Assembly (NCBI RefSeq): GCF_017349355.1
Contig: NZ_JAFMPM010000006.1
Location: 434,001-498,000, forward strand
Source: Thiothrix fructosivorans
GTDB taxonomy: Bacteria > Pseudomonadota > Gammaproteobacteria > Thiotrichales > Thiotrichaceae
Reading direction: 5' to 3'
Length of the DNA: 64,000 bases
Both the position numbers and the translations under genes were made by a program. Shown here piece by piece: positions 43,313 to 51,858 of the stretch; position 1 is the first letter of the stretch, and each line of letters begins with the position of its first letter. The notes beneath the pieces are model-generated. The model had not been told where the DNA came from and searched no databases. It was given only the letters and a program-made list of their open reading frames with translations.

Positions 43313-44764
43313 ATGCAATTCAGTGTCATTCTGCGGATTTTCGGTCTGTTATTGATGGTGTTCAGCCTCACCATGCTCCCGCCGATTTTGGTCGGCTGGT
43401 TAATGGGCGATCCTGAATTAGCCCCGTTTGGGTGGGCAGGCGCTATTTTGTTGGGGGTTGGTCTAGTTTTGTGGTCTCCGGTACGACACGCCCGTGCAGT
43501 ATTGCGTACCCGTGATGGCTTTTTGATTGTTACGCTATTTTGGGTGGTCTTGAGTTTGGCGGGCGCGTTGCCGTTTGTGTTTGCAGAGGCAGTCCCTGCC
43601 AGTTTCACCGATGCGGTGTTTGAAACAGCGTCAGGCTTAACCACGACGGGCGCAACCGTTTTTATTGGCTTGGATGCGTTCCCGCGTTCCATTCTGTTTT
43701 GGCGCATGGAGCTGCATTGGTTGGGCGGCATGGGTATTATCGTATTAGCCGTCGCGATTTTGCCGATGTTGGGAGTCGGGGGAATGCAAATCTACAAAGC
43801 CGAAGCCCCAGGTCCGATCAAAGATGCCAAGCTCGAACCGCGCATTGCCGAAACGGCGAAGTTATTGTGGTACACCTATTTAGCCTTAACCATTTTATGC
43901 GCCATTGCTTTCCGATTCGCGGGCATGGACTGGTTCGACGCGGTAGGGCACAGTTTCTCTGTGTTGGGTACGGGTGGATTTTCCAACCACGATTCCAGCC
44001 TCGCTTTTTTTGACAGCCCGACTATCCACTACATCGCGATATTTTTCATGTTTCTGGCAGGGGCAAACTTTGGGCTGCATTTCATTGCGTGGCGTGACGC
44101 TACCCTTCAACCGTATGCCGAAGACTCTGAATTCCGCTTTTACACCTTGCTGACAGTGGTCAGTATTGGCATCGTCGCCCTTAGCTTATTCATGTACGGT
44201 ACTTATCCTGACGCGTTTGATGCGCTGCGTTATGCGGCTTTTCATGTGGTTTCGGTGATGACCAGTACGGGGCTGATTATTGGCGACCATTCGGTTTGGC
44301 CGACGTTTTTGCCAGTGTTTATTACCTTACTCGTGACCAGCGGTGGCTGTTCGGGGTCAACAGGTGGCGGCATGAAAGCTATCCGCTTTTTGCTGCTCCT
44401 CAAGCAAGCGATTCGGGAAATCAATTTATTGGTACACCCACGGGCACACATGCCGATCAAGGTCAATGGGCAGGTGGTGGATGAGCAAATCGTCAAAGCC
44501 GTGTGGGGATTTTTCTTCATTTACGCCTCCCTTTTCATGGTATTCATGCTGGGGCTGATGGCGGATGGCGAAGACCAAGTGACGGCCTTTTCAGCCGTCG
44601 CCGCCACCATTAACAATATGGGCTTAGGCTTGGGCAGAGTCGCCTCGAATTTCGCGCCCTTGAGTGATTTTTCCAAATGGTGGCTATCGCTGTGCATGAT
44701 CATGGGACGCTTAGAGCTGATGACTGTACTGGTATTGCTAACCCCCGCATTCTGGCGCAAGTAA
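43313..44764 (+). CDS. trkH: Trk potassium channel subunit TrkH
   Basis: 483 residues, about ten membrane spans, with four TrkH selectivity-filter loops including SGLTTTGAT, SVLGTGGFSNHD, MTSTGL and the SGGCSGSTGGGMKAIR motif. Takes up K+ into the cytoplasm. Starts 14 bp after trkA. Confidence 0.95.
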   Translation: MQFSVILRIFGLLLMVFSLTMLPPILVGWLMGDPELAPFGWAGAILLGVGLVLWSPVRHARAVLRTRDGFLIVTLFWVVLSLAGALPFVFAEAVPASFTDAVFETASGLTTTGATVFIGLDAFPRSILFWRMELHWLGGMGIIVLAVAILPMLGVGGMQIYKAEAPGPIKDAKLEPRIAETAKLLWYTYLALTILCAIAFRFAGMDWFDAVGHSFSVLGTGGFSNHDSSLAFFDSPTIHYIAIFFMFLAGANFGLHFIAWRDATLQPYAEDSEFRFYTLLTVVSIGIVALSLFMYGTYPDAFDALRYAAFHVVSVMTSTGLIIGDHSVWPTFLPVFITLLVTSGGCSGSTGGGMKAIRFLLLLKQAIREINLLVHPRAHMPIKVNGQVVDEQIVKAVWGFFFIYASLFMVFMLGLMADGEDQVTAFSAVAATINNMGLGLGRVASNFAPLSDFSKWWLSLCMIMGRLELMTVLVLLTPAFWRK

Positions 44765-44923
44765 CACACCCCTGTGTCTGCCTGAGGAAACCGTTCATCC
44801 CCTTGCGCCATATCTCTCCGCACAGCTTCGGTATACTCCGAGCCACAAGGAAGTACGTGCACGGCATGGACGCCTTTTCTTCCCTGAATCCCAACAATAA
44901 GACACAGCTAAGGGAATAATTTC

Positions 44924-45541
44924 ATGAAGCAGTACGCAAATCAGTACACGCAACGCGGTCTGACGATGATCGAACTCCTCGTCACTGTTTCTATTGTGGC
45001 GATACTCGCAACGATGGCGACCCCATCTCTCCGTGAAATGATGGAAAACAGCCGCCTAACGGCATTGAACAACCAACTGGTTTCCACCATCAACTACGTG
45101 CGCGGCGAATCCATCAAACGTTCTTTCCCCGTAACAATGTGCGTGCGCGATGGTACGGGGGCTGGCTGTGCAAACAGTGGGGGCTTCGAAAATGGCTGGA
45201 TAGTGTTCGTAGACTGTAATGGTAACAATACTGTTGATGCCACTGGCTGCAATTACGGCCCTGGCAACACCAATGCGGCTGAAGAAATCCTATTGGATAC
45301 TACCCCTAACTTTAATGGCATAACCATTACCAGTAACAACGTCAGCCATCCGCGCACGCTGACCTACAAACCCAATGGCAAAGTTTCCAATGCTGGAACG
45401 TTAACCATTGGCACAGAAGGCGCGGATGAACTAGAACTGGATTTCAAGCTCGGCAGCACACCACGCTACAAAATCGTCATTGCACCCCTGACCGGACGCG
45501 TCCGTTCTTGTCGCATTAAGCCGGGTACAAGTGCCTGTTGA
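44924..45541 (+). CDS. GspH/FimT-type pseudopilin
   Basis: 205 residues. Type III signal: a short basic leader then GLTMIELLVTVSIVAILATM (cleavage after Gly, with Glu5 in the mature protein), followed by NSRLTALNNQLVSTINYVRGESIKR, the FimT/GspH signature. Minor pseudopilin of a type IV pilus or type II secretion system, possibly with DNA uptake function. Its 3-prime end overlaps the convergent moeB-like gene by 26 bp. Confidence 0.88.
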   Translation: MKQYANQYTQRGLTMIELLVTVSIVAILATMATPSLREMMENSRLTALNNQLVSTINYVRGESIKRSFPVTMCVRDGTGAGCANSGGFENGWIVFVDCNGNNTVDATGCNYGPGNTNAAEEILLDTTPNFNGITITSNNVSHPRTLTYKPNGKVSNAGTLTIGTEGADELELDFKLGSTPRYKIVIAPLTGRVRSCRIKPGTSAC

Positions 45542-46283
45542 TCCCGCCACACACAGGGCAAGCGGGATCACGCGGCAAGGCAAACCCCATCCATTCCATT
45601 GCCTGTCCATCAAACAACAATACCCGCCCCGTCAACGTCGTTCCCACGCCGACCAGCAATTTGACCACTTCTAATGCCTGCATACTGCCCAAAATCCCCA
45701 ATAACGGCCCCACCACCCCGTTTTCACTACAGGTTTGCGCAATACCGCCGACCTTGCCGTAGAAGCAATGGTAGCAAGGATTTTCCCCCAAATACGGCTG
45801 GAACACGCTGATTTGCCCCTCCCAACGGATCGCCGCTGCCGACACCAGCGGCTTCCGCGCTGCCACCGCCACCCGATTAATCAGCAAGCGCGATTCAAGG
45901 TTATCGGTACAATCCACCACCACATCTGCCCGCTGCATCTGGCTGAGCAATGCAGTCTCATCCAGCTTGCGCGGCAAGGTTTCCACCGTGATGTCTGGAT
46001 TAAGGCGGCGCAAGGTTTCCGCTGCTGACGCCACTTTAAGCTGCCCAACCTTAGGCGTATCGTGGATAATTTGGCGCTGCAAATTGGTCAAATCCACCAC
46101 ATCAGGGTCGCACAAGACCAGTGTTCCTACCCCGCTGGTCGCAAGGTACATGGCCACCGGCGAACCTAAACCACCCACACCCATGATCAGCACGCGTGCC
46201 GCACTGAGTTTTTCCTGCCCTGCAATATCAATCTGCGGCAGCATGATTTGGCGGCTGTAACGCAGCAGTTGTTCGTCATCCAT
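45516..46283 (-). CDS. moeB: MoeB/ThiF-family adenylyltransferase
   Basis: 255 residues from ATG 46283. E1-like fold: MDDEQLLRYSRQIMLPQIDI, nucleotide loop ILIMGVGGLGSPVAMYLA (first residue Val variants aside), DLTNLQRQIIH, and zinc pairs CYHC and CPVC at the ends. Adenylates the C-terminal Gly of a ubiquitin-like sulfur carrier (MoaD or ThiS). MoeB is more likely than ThiF because molybdenum enzyme soeA is in the region, but the two cannot be separated here. Longer frame to 46403 overlaps the regulatory repeats upstream of the aldehyde dehydrogenase. Confidence 0.85.
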   Translation of the reverse strand: MDDEQLLRYSRQIMLPQIDIAGQEKLSAARVLIMGVGGLGSPVAMYLATSGVGTLVLCDPDVVDLTNLQRQIIHDTPKVGQLKVASAAETLRRLNPDITVETLPRKLDETALLSQMQRADVVVDCTDNLESRLLINRVAVAARKPLVSAAAIRWEGQISVFQPYLGENPCYHCFYGKVGGIAQTCSENGVVGPLLGILGSMQALEVVKLLVGVGTTLTGRVLLFDGQAMEWMGFALPRDPACPVCGGINRHLYPA

Positions 46284-46337
46284 CAGGTTTCTCCCGTCGC
46301 TTTTACTTAGCATAACCAAACCTGCCAAAGGTTGTAC

Positions 46338-46382
46338 CCAACTTTTTCCCAACCTTGTCATTTCCCCAACCTTTAGCCAACC
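46338..46382 (+). promoter_or_regulatory. CCAACC-repeat operators, sites C1 and C2 (aldehyde dehydrogenase)
   Basis: Two complete repeat pairs: CCAACTTTTTCCCAACC at 46338-46354 and CCAACCTTTAGCCAACC at 46366-46382, offset 28 bp. The second ends 86 bp before the aldehyde dehydrogenase start. Confidence 0.65.
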
Positions 46383-46467
46383 TTGATGCCTTATGTTATC
46401 CACAAGAGCCGCACAGAGGAGTCGGCTTCGACCTGATTCAAACAGTCATTGAGAGAGGAAAACAACC

Positions 46468-47988
46468 ATGCAATACGCCAACCCCAATACCGAAGGTGCT
46501 GTCCTTAACTTCAAAGAGCGCTACGAAAACTTCATCGGTGGGCAATGGGTTGCCCCCGTCAAAGGCGAATACTTCGACAATATTTCCCCAGTGAATGGCA
46601 AGCCATTCTGCCAAATTCCGCGTTCTAGCGCTGAAGACATTGAACTGGCGTTGGATGCTGCACACGCTGCCAAAGATGCGTGGGGCAGAACGTCTGTGAC
46701 TGCACGTTCCAATATCCTGCTGAAAATCGCGGATCGCATTGATGCGAATCTGGAAATTCTGGCCGTCGCGGAAACTTGGGACAATGGCAAAGCCGTGCGC
46801 GAAACCCTCAACGCTGACGTACCGCTTTCCTCCGACCATTTCCGTTATTTCGCAGGCTGCTTGCGTGCGCAAGAAGGCACAATGGGCGAAATCGACGAAA
46901 ACACCGTCGCGTATCATTTCCATGAGCCATTAGGTGTGGTTGGTCAGATCATTCCGTGGAACTTCCCACTGTTGATGGCGTGCTGGAAACTCGCTCCGGC
47001 ACTGGCAGCGGGCAATTGCGTGGTATTGAAACCTGCTGAACAAACCCCTGCCTCTATCCTGATCATGATGGAACTGATTGCGGATTTGTTGCCAGCAGGC
47101 GTATTGAACGTGGTTAACGGCTTCGGCGTGGAAGCAGGCAAAGCCTTGGCAACCAGCACCCGTATCGCCAAAATCGCCTTCACTGGCTCGACACCTGTTG
47201 GCTCGCTGATTATGAAATATGCAGCAGAAAATATTATTCCATCCACCGTCGAACTGGGCGGCAAATCCCCGAACATCTTCTTCGCTGACGTGATGGATCA
47301 AGAAGATGCATTCGTGAGCAAATGCGTAGAAGGCGCGGTACTGGCATTCTTCAACCAAGGCGAAGTGTGCACTTGCCCATCACGCTTGCTGATCCAAGAA
47401 TCCATCTACGAAAAGTTCATCGGCATGGTGATCGAGCGTGCAGCGCAAATCAAACGCGGCAACCCGCTGGATACCGAAGTCATGGTCGGTGCACAAGCTT
47501 CCCAAGAGCAGTACGACAAGATTCTGGAATACATCCAGATCGGTAAAGACGAAGGTGCTGAAGTGATTACCGGTGGTAATTCAGAACAACTCGGCGGCGA
47601 TTACTGCGATGGTTACTACATCCAGCCGACCCTGCTGAAAGGCACCAACAATATGCGCGTGTTCCAAGAAGAAATCTTTGGGCCAGTCGTATCCGTTGCC
47701 ACCTTCAAAGACGAAGCCGAAGCGCTGGCGATTGCCAATGACACCGAATTCGGTCTGGGTGCGGGTGTGTGGACGCGTGACATGAACCGTTCTTACCGCA
47801 TGGGGCGTGGCATTCAAGCTGGTCGTGTGTGGACAAACTGCTACCACCTCTACCCAGCTCACGCGGCGTTCGGTGGCTACAAAAAATCTGGCGTAGGCCG
47901 CGAAACCCACAAAATGATGCTGGATCATTACCAACAAACCAAAAATCTGCTGGTGAGCTACGACATCAACCCGTTGGGCTTCTTCTAA
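46468..47988 (+). CDS. Aldehyde dehydrogenase (NAD(P), acetaldehyde-type)
   Basis: 506 residues. ALDH superfamily signatures: [31 protein letters not shown] (general-base Glu about 266), catalytic Cys in [11 protein letters not shown] (about 302), and [12 protein letters not shown]. Closest in kind to ExaC/AcoD acetaldehyde dehydrogenases that act after PQQ ethanol dehydrogenase. Two CCAACC-repeat operators and the PQQ neighbourhood support a role in oxidising aldehyde formed from alcohol. A terminator follows. Confidence 0.93.
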   Translation: MQYANPNTEGAVLNFKERYENFIGGQWVAPVKGEYFDNISPVNGKPFCQIPRSSAEDIELALDAAHAAKDAWGRTSVTARSNILLKIADRIDANLEILAVAETWDNGKAVRETLNADVPLSSDHFRYFAGCLRAQEGTMGEIDENTVAYHFHEPLGVVGQIIPWNFPLLMACWKLAPALAAGNCVVLKPAEQTPASILIMMELIADLLPAGVLNVVNGFGVEAGKALATSTRIAKIAFTGSTPVGSLIMKYAAENIIPSTVELGGKSPNIFFADVMDQEDAFVSKCVEGAVLAFFNQGEVCTCPSRLLIQESIYEKFIGMVIERAAQIKRGNPLDTEVMVGAQASQEQYDKILEYIQIGKDEGAEVITGGNSEQLGGDYCDGYYIQPTLLKGTNNMRVFQEEIFGPVVSVATFKDEAEALAIANDTEFGLGAGVWTRDMNRSYRMGRGIQAGRVWTNCYHLYPAHAAFGGYKKSGVGRETHKMMLDHYQQTKNLLVSYDINPLGFF

Positions 47989-48019
47989 GTTTCCTTCCTC
48001 CTCACTGCGATGTGATTCG

Positions 48020-48048
48020 GGTCAGGCTTATGCCTGACCTGTATTTTT
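48020..48048 (+). terminator. Terminator after the aldehyde dehydrogenase gene
   Basis: GGTCAGGC-TTAT-GCCTGACC (8-bp stem) followed by TGTATTTTT. Overlaps the last bases of convergent dsbB. Confidence 0.75.
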
Positions 48049-48528
48049 GAGCTTACCAAATAGCGCCCATGCTGCTACCACAAAGGCTGCCGAGAAAGAC
48101 ACCAACGCCCAATTCGCAAGGGAAAGCCCCAAAATCACCAATTCCGCGTCTTCACACAAGCCGCTAACCTCAAACAGGCTGGGTACATTATCGCTCAGGA
48201 AATACACCAATTGCTCAATCAGATTCGGTTGACTGCCTGCGCAAGAAGCACTTCCGGGCGGCTGTAATTGCAACCATGTTTGATAGCTTGCGGTGCCTAT
48301 TCCCACACCTGCCAGCAATAGCACCAGACTACCCCACACTTTCTCACCAAACCCGGTCACCGCCAGCAGGCCAAGCACACCAATCAACATGAACAGTAAG
48401 CGCTGGAAAATACATAAATAGCAGGGGTGAAGATCCAGCAATGCCGTTAGTACAAAGCTGCTGGCCGCGAGGCTCAGTGCCGCGAGGCCAATAGCAAGCC
48501 AGAGGTTTTGACGGGTTAGGGTTAGCAT
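48028..48528 (-). CDS. dsbB: Disulfide bond formation protein B
   Basis: 166 residues from ATG 48528; an upstream in-frame ATG adds residues with no DsbB similarity. Four membrane spans with the first periplasmic CYLC pair (HPCYLCIFQR, about 40) and the second cysteine pair (SASCAGSQPN and GLCEDAE). Reoxidises DsbA and passes electrons to quinone. Convergent with the aldehyde dehydrogenase. Confidence 0.92.
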   Translation of the reverse strand: MLTLTRQNLWLAIGLAALSLAASSFVLTALLDLHPCYLCIFQRLLFMLIGVLGLLAVTGFGEKVWGSLVLLLAGVGIGTASYQTWLQLQPPGSASCAGSQPNLIEQLVYFLSDNVPSLFEVSGLCEDAELVILGLSLANWALVSFSAAFVVAAWALFGKLKNTGQA

Positions 48529-48670
48529 TTTTCGGGGTATCCTTTGTTTGTATTCTTCCAGTGTAGCCTGCTTGCCGCACAGAGGGGATGACAAAAGACA
48601 AGTTCTTCCATTCACTGTTCACCTGTGCCAAAATCCCAGACACATATACCAAATACATTTGGAGGCATAC

Positions 48671-48895
48671 ATGCCACAACTTCACTGTTACGTCGCGGAA
48701 GATGTCGCCGCTCAACTTCAGCACAAGGCTGAACAAGTACACTTGTCCCTATCCAAGTACCTCGCCCTGCTGATTCAGAAAGACATTGGCACACAATGGC
48801 CGGAAGGCTATTTCGACCTGTTCGGCTCATGGGAAGGCGACGTCTTGCAACGCCCAGAGCAAGGTGAATACGAACTACGTGAGGCGCTGTTCTAA
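48671..48895 (+). CDS. vapB: VapB-type antitoxin
   Basis: 74 residues from ATG 48671 with GGAGG at -10 to -6. N-terminal part (LHCYVAEDVAAQLQHKAEQV) reads like a ribbon-helix-helix DNA-binding region. The C-terminal acidic/Trp part (WPEGYFDLFGSWEGD) would wrap the toxin. The stop overlaps the PIN toxin start by one base (TAATG), the standard antitoxin-toxin order. Confidence 0.8.
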   Translation: MPQLHCYVAEDVAAQLQHKAEQVHLSLSKYLALLIQKDIGTQWPEGYFDLFGSWEGDVLQRPEQGEYELREALF

Positions 48896-49293
48896 TGTAC
48901 CTGTTGGACACCAACACCTGTATCCAATTTCTGAACGGTACGTCACCAGCCGTTAAGCAACATTTTCAACAAACGCTGCCTAGCGAAATTGCCGTATGCA
49001 GCGTGGTAAAGGGAGAATTGCTATTTGGGGCACGGCATAGCCAACGGGTGGAAGCCAATTTGCAAAAGTTAAAACTGTTTTTTGCCCCACTGCAAAACCT
49101 GCCGTTTGATGACCGTTGCGCCGAAGAATACGCACAAATACGCGCCGATTTGACCCGTCAAGGCAAATTGATTGGCCCCAACGACATGCTGATTGCCGCC
49201 ATTGCACGGGCACATGATGCCGTTCTAATCACCAACAACACGCATGAATTTGAACGCGTCGCCAATCTACGTTTGAGTGACTGGCAAAAATAA
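48895..49293 (+). CDS. vapC: VapC-type PIN-domain RNase toxin
   Basis: 132 residues. PIN-domain acidic residues: D5 in MYLLDTNTCIQFL, Glu in SVVKGELLFGARHS, Asp in NDMLIAAIARAHDAVLIT and the ITNNTHEFERV end. Mg-dependent tRNA or rRNA nuclease of a type II toxin-antitoxin pair. Coupled to the antitoxin; intact catalytic residues. Confidence 0.9.
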   Translation: MYLLDTNTCIQFLNGTSPAVKQHFQQTLPSEIAVCSVVKGELLFGARHSQRVEANLQKLKLFFAPLQNLPFDDRCAEEYAQIRADLTRQGKLIGPNDMLIAAIARAHDAVLITNNTHEFERVANLRLSDWQK

Positions 49294-49306
49294 CTATCCG
49301 ACACCT

Positions 49307-49885
49307 TCAACGTTTCGCACACTGCCGAACCTGCACACCTTTGGGCGCGAGGTAAAACTTCGTCGTGGTACGCAACGCCATTCCCGATATACCAGACGGG
49401 TTAGCGGGCGGATCAATGCAAAATTCCACCGCATTCGCCCCCACTCTGGTCTGGCGGTATTCACCAAAGGGCGGACCACCGTCCATCAAATTCACCACCA
49501 CCAAATCGTTGCGGCTGAAATCCACCGCTTGCGTGGCACGTTGCACCATCGTATCCGCCGCACGCTGCGGATTTTTTAGGTCAGGCATCGTGGCTAATTG
49601 CTTGAGCGTATCCGCCCGCAAACTGTCGGCAGAGCCATAGCTGAACACTCTATCCCCTGTCCCGCCATTTACGGTTGCACCAAACGCAAACAACCAGTCG
49701 ACCAATTCGCCGACAGCACTGGGTAGAGCGGTATCAAGGTGAATCTCCTGCAAGGCAACCTGCGCTTGTGGCTGCGTGCTGCCATTCTGGGACAGCGGCG
49801 GGTTGGAAGCCGCAGGCGTTGGGGATGGCGCAACACATCCTGCCAATACCAGTGCTAGGGGTATGAGCAAATAGCGATTTTTCAT
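49307..49885 (-). CDS. Lipoprotein of unknown function
   Basis: 192 residues from ATG 49885 (GGAG upstream). Lipobox LVLAGCVAP, then a Pro/Ser-rich linker (to about 45) and a globular domain with LPSAVGELVDWLFAFGA and NDLVVVNLMDGGPPFGEYRQ. The DLVVVNLMDGGPPFGEYRQT stretch is well ordered but not a family I can name. Convergent with vapC. Confidence 0.65.
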   Translation of the reverse strand: MKNRYLLIPLALVLAGCVAPSPTPAASNPPLSQNGSTQPQAQVALQEIHLDTALPSAVGELVDWLFAFGATVNGGTGDRVFSYGSADSLRADTLKQLATMPDLKNPQRAADTMVQRATQAVDFSRNDLVVVNLMDGGPPFGEYRQTRVGANAVEFCIDPPANPSGISGMALRTTTKFYLAPKGVQVRQCAKR

Positions 49886-49967
49886 GGCAAACTCCAAAAG
49901 AAGACATAGATACCTCTTAGAGTCATTTACGAACCAACTGGTTCATCCATTAACCCAGTTCAAACGC

Positions 49968-50987
49968 ATGAAACACTTGACCGACCTGAGCTTCCACAAC
50001 CGCTTCCACGCCCTAGGCTCACATTTCTACAGCGAATGCCCACCACAAGGTTTGGAAAATCCCACCTTGGTATGCAGCAGCCCGGAAGTTTTGCAGTGTG
50101 TGGGCTTACCTCCTGACGAAGCCAACACAGATTTATTCCTGCAAGTGTTCAGCGGTAATGCCTTGCTGCCGGGTATGCAACCGTTGGCGCAAGATTACGC
50201 CGGGCATCAGTTTGGCAACTTCAACCCATTTCTGGGCGACGGTCGCGCCCTGTTGCTCGGCGAAGTCGCTACTCCCACCGACATTCTGGACATTTATCTC
50301 AAAGGCGCAGGCAAAACGCCCTACGCTCGAAACGCTGACGGACGTGCAGGCTTGCGCGAATGCCTACACGAATTCGATACCACCACACAATTAGCCGCCT
50401 TGGGTGTGCCGACCGCACGGTGTTTATGCGTCGCTTCCGGTAGCCAACTCGTCTATCGCGCTGGCTTTGAACCCAGCGCTATCGTGACGCGCATTGCTCC
50501 TAGCCATATCCGCTTTGGCACGTTTGAAAATTATTTCTTCCAAAAAAATCATGCGGCATTACGCCAACTCACCGAGCATGTCATCGCTTGCCATTACCCA
50601 ACCTGTTTGGAGGCAGGTGAAAACCGTTATGCCGCGTTTTTTCGGGAAGTGGTGTTACGCACGGCGCGTTTAATCGCGCACTGGCAAGCGGTCGGTTTTA
50701 CGCATGGCGTGATGAATACCGATAACCAATCTATCCTCGGTATCACCTTGGATGTGGGTGCAAGCAGCTTCACTCCCGACCATGACCCCAACTATGTCAC
50801 TCACCCTGCTGATGAACACAAGCGTTATGCCTTCGGGCAGCAACCCGTGGTCGGTTTGTGGAACTGCAATGTGCTGGCACGGGCGCTGTCACCGCTGATT
50901 GCTGCGCAGGACTTACGGCAAGCATTGTTAGCATATGAAAGAGAGTATTTAAGAAAAAGTAAAATTTTTGTGACAATGTCCGTATAA
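49968..50987 (+). CDS. selO: Truncated SelO/YdiU-family protein AMPylase
   Basis: 339 residues from ATG 49968 (an ATG at 49884 is also in frame). SelO hallmarks: FLGDGRALLLGEV, YLKGAGKTPYARNADGRAGL, RIAPSHIRFGTFENYF and THGVMNTDNQSILGITLDVG. Full-length members are about 480 residues. Here the frame ends in LAYEREYLRKSKIFVTMSV, so roughly the last 130-140 residues, including part of the C-lobe, are missing. The DYG segment reads DVG. It is probably non-functional or a shortened derivative. Confidence 0.75.
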   Translation: MKHLTDLSFHNRFHALGSHFYSECPPQGLENPTLVCSSPEVLQCVGLPPDEANTDLFLQVFSGNALLPGMQPLAQDYAGHQFGNFNPFLGDGRALLLGEVATPTDILDIYLKGAGKTPYARNADGRAGLRECLHEFDTTTQLAALGVPTARCLCVASGSQLVYRAGFEPSAIVTRIAPSHIRFGTFENYFFQKNHAALRQLTEHVIACHYPTCLEAGENRYAAFFREVVLRTARLIAHWQAVGFTHGVMNTDNQSILGITLDVGASSFTPDHDPNYVTHPADEHKRYAFGQQPVVGLWNCNVLARALSPLIAAQDLRQALLAYEREYLRKSKIFVTMSV

Positions 50988-51048
50988 AATGCGACATTAC
51001 TACCAGCCCAATTCGGTTAACAAACACACGAAAGAACCAGGAGTATCT

Positions 51049-51858
51049 ATGGATGAGCAACCCTCGGCACGAATTATACTACTAGTACGCGGCACATTAA
51101 TCTTCACAGGTTTATTACTGTTGGTGTTGTGTGTTGGCTTTTTGTACCACTGGTCATGGGTTATCGGTATATGGCCATGGTCGGATGGTAACTTATCTTA
51201 CCGATTTTTAGGCTCTATCATGGCAGCGATTGCTATGCCAGTGATTTGGATTGGTTGGTCGGGTGAATTAGCCGCTATGCGTGCCGGAGCACTGGATTTT
51301 GCACTAAATTATACAGGGCTCGGGGCGATGGTATGGCTGTTTCAGGAGCAGGTGAGTACGTGGGTCACGTTTTCATGGACGTTGGGATTCTGCATTCTAT
51401 CCGCCTTGTTTAACTTGTCGTTATATCAATGGGCGCGTAGGTTGCTTTTCAAGGATACAACACCTATTCCTGTCTTGCTTAGGGGAGCATTTTTACTCTT
51501 TACACTGGTGTTGATGGCAGTCGGTACCGCCTTGATTTTATGTTATCCCTATGTGTTTCCATGGCCTTTGCAACCCCAAACCTCCATCGTTTTCGGTTGG
51601 GTTTTTATGGGAGCTTCTCTTTTCTTTTTACACGGTTTTATCTACGCGGTACGTGGTAATGTCAGAGGGCAGTTACTCGGTTTCATAGCGTATGACCTGA
51701 TATTACTCATACCTTTTTTCGAACACATTCAAAAAGTGACAGCAGAACGCCAATTAAGCCTGAGCGTATACTTAGGGGTTATTATCTTCAGTTTAGGCTT
51801 ATCGATTTACTACCTGTTTATGCATCCACACACACGCTTCCGTTGGAGACATGGGTGA
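51049..51858 (+). CDS. Multi-pass membrane protein of unknown function
   Basis: 269 residues from ATG 51049 (AGGAG 7 bp upstream). Seven to eight hydrophobic helices, starting LLVRGTLIFTGLLLLVLCVG. No known domain recognised. Its end overlaps the 3-prime end of the convergent ATPase regulator by 41 bp. Confidence 0.6.
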   Translation: MDEQPSARIILLVRGTLIFTGLLLLVLCVGFLYHWSWVIGIWPWSDGNLSYRFLGSIMAAIAMPVIWIGWSGELAAMRAGALDFALNYTGLGAMVWLFQEQVSTWVTFSWTLGFCILSALFNLSLYQWARRLLFKDTTPIPVLLRGAFLLFTLVLMAVGTALILCYPYVFPWPLQPQTSIVFGWVFMGASLFFLHGFIYAVRGNVRGQLLGFIAYDLILLIPFFEHIQKVTAERQLSLSVYLGVIIFSLGLSIYYLFMHPHTRFRWRHG

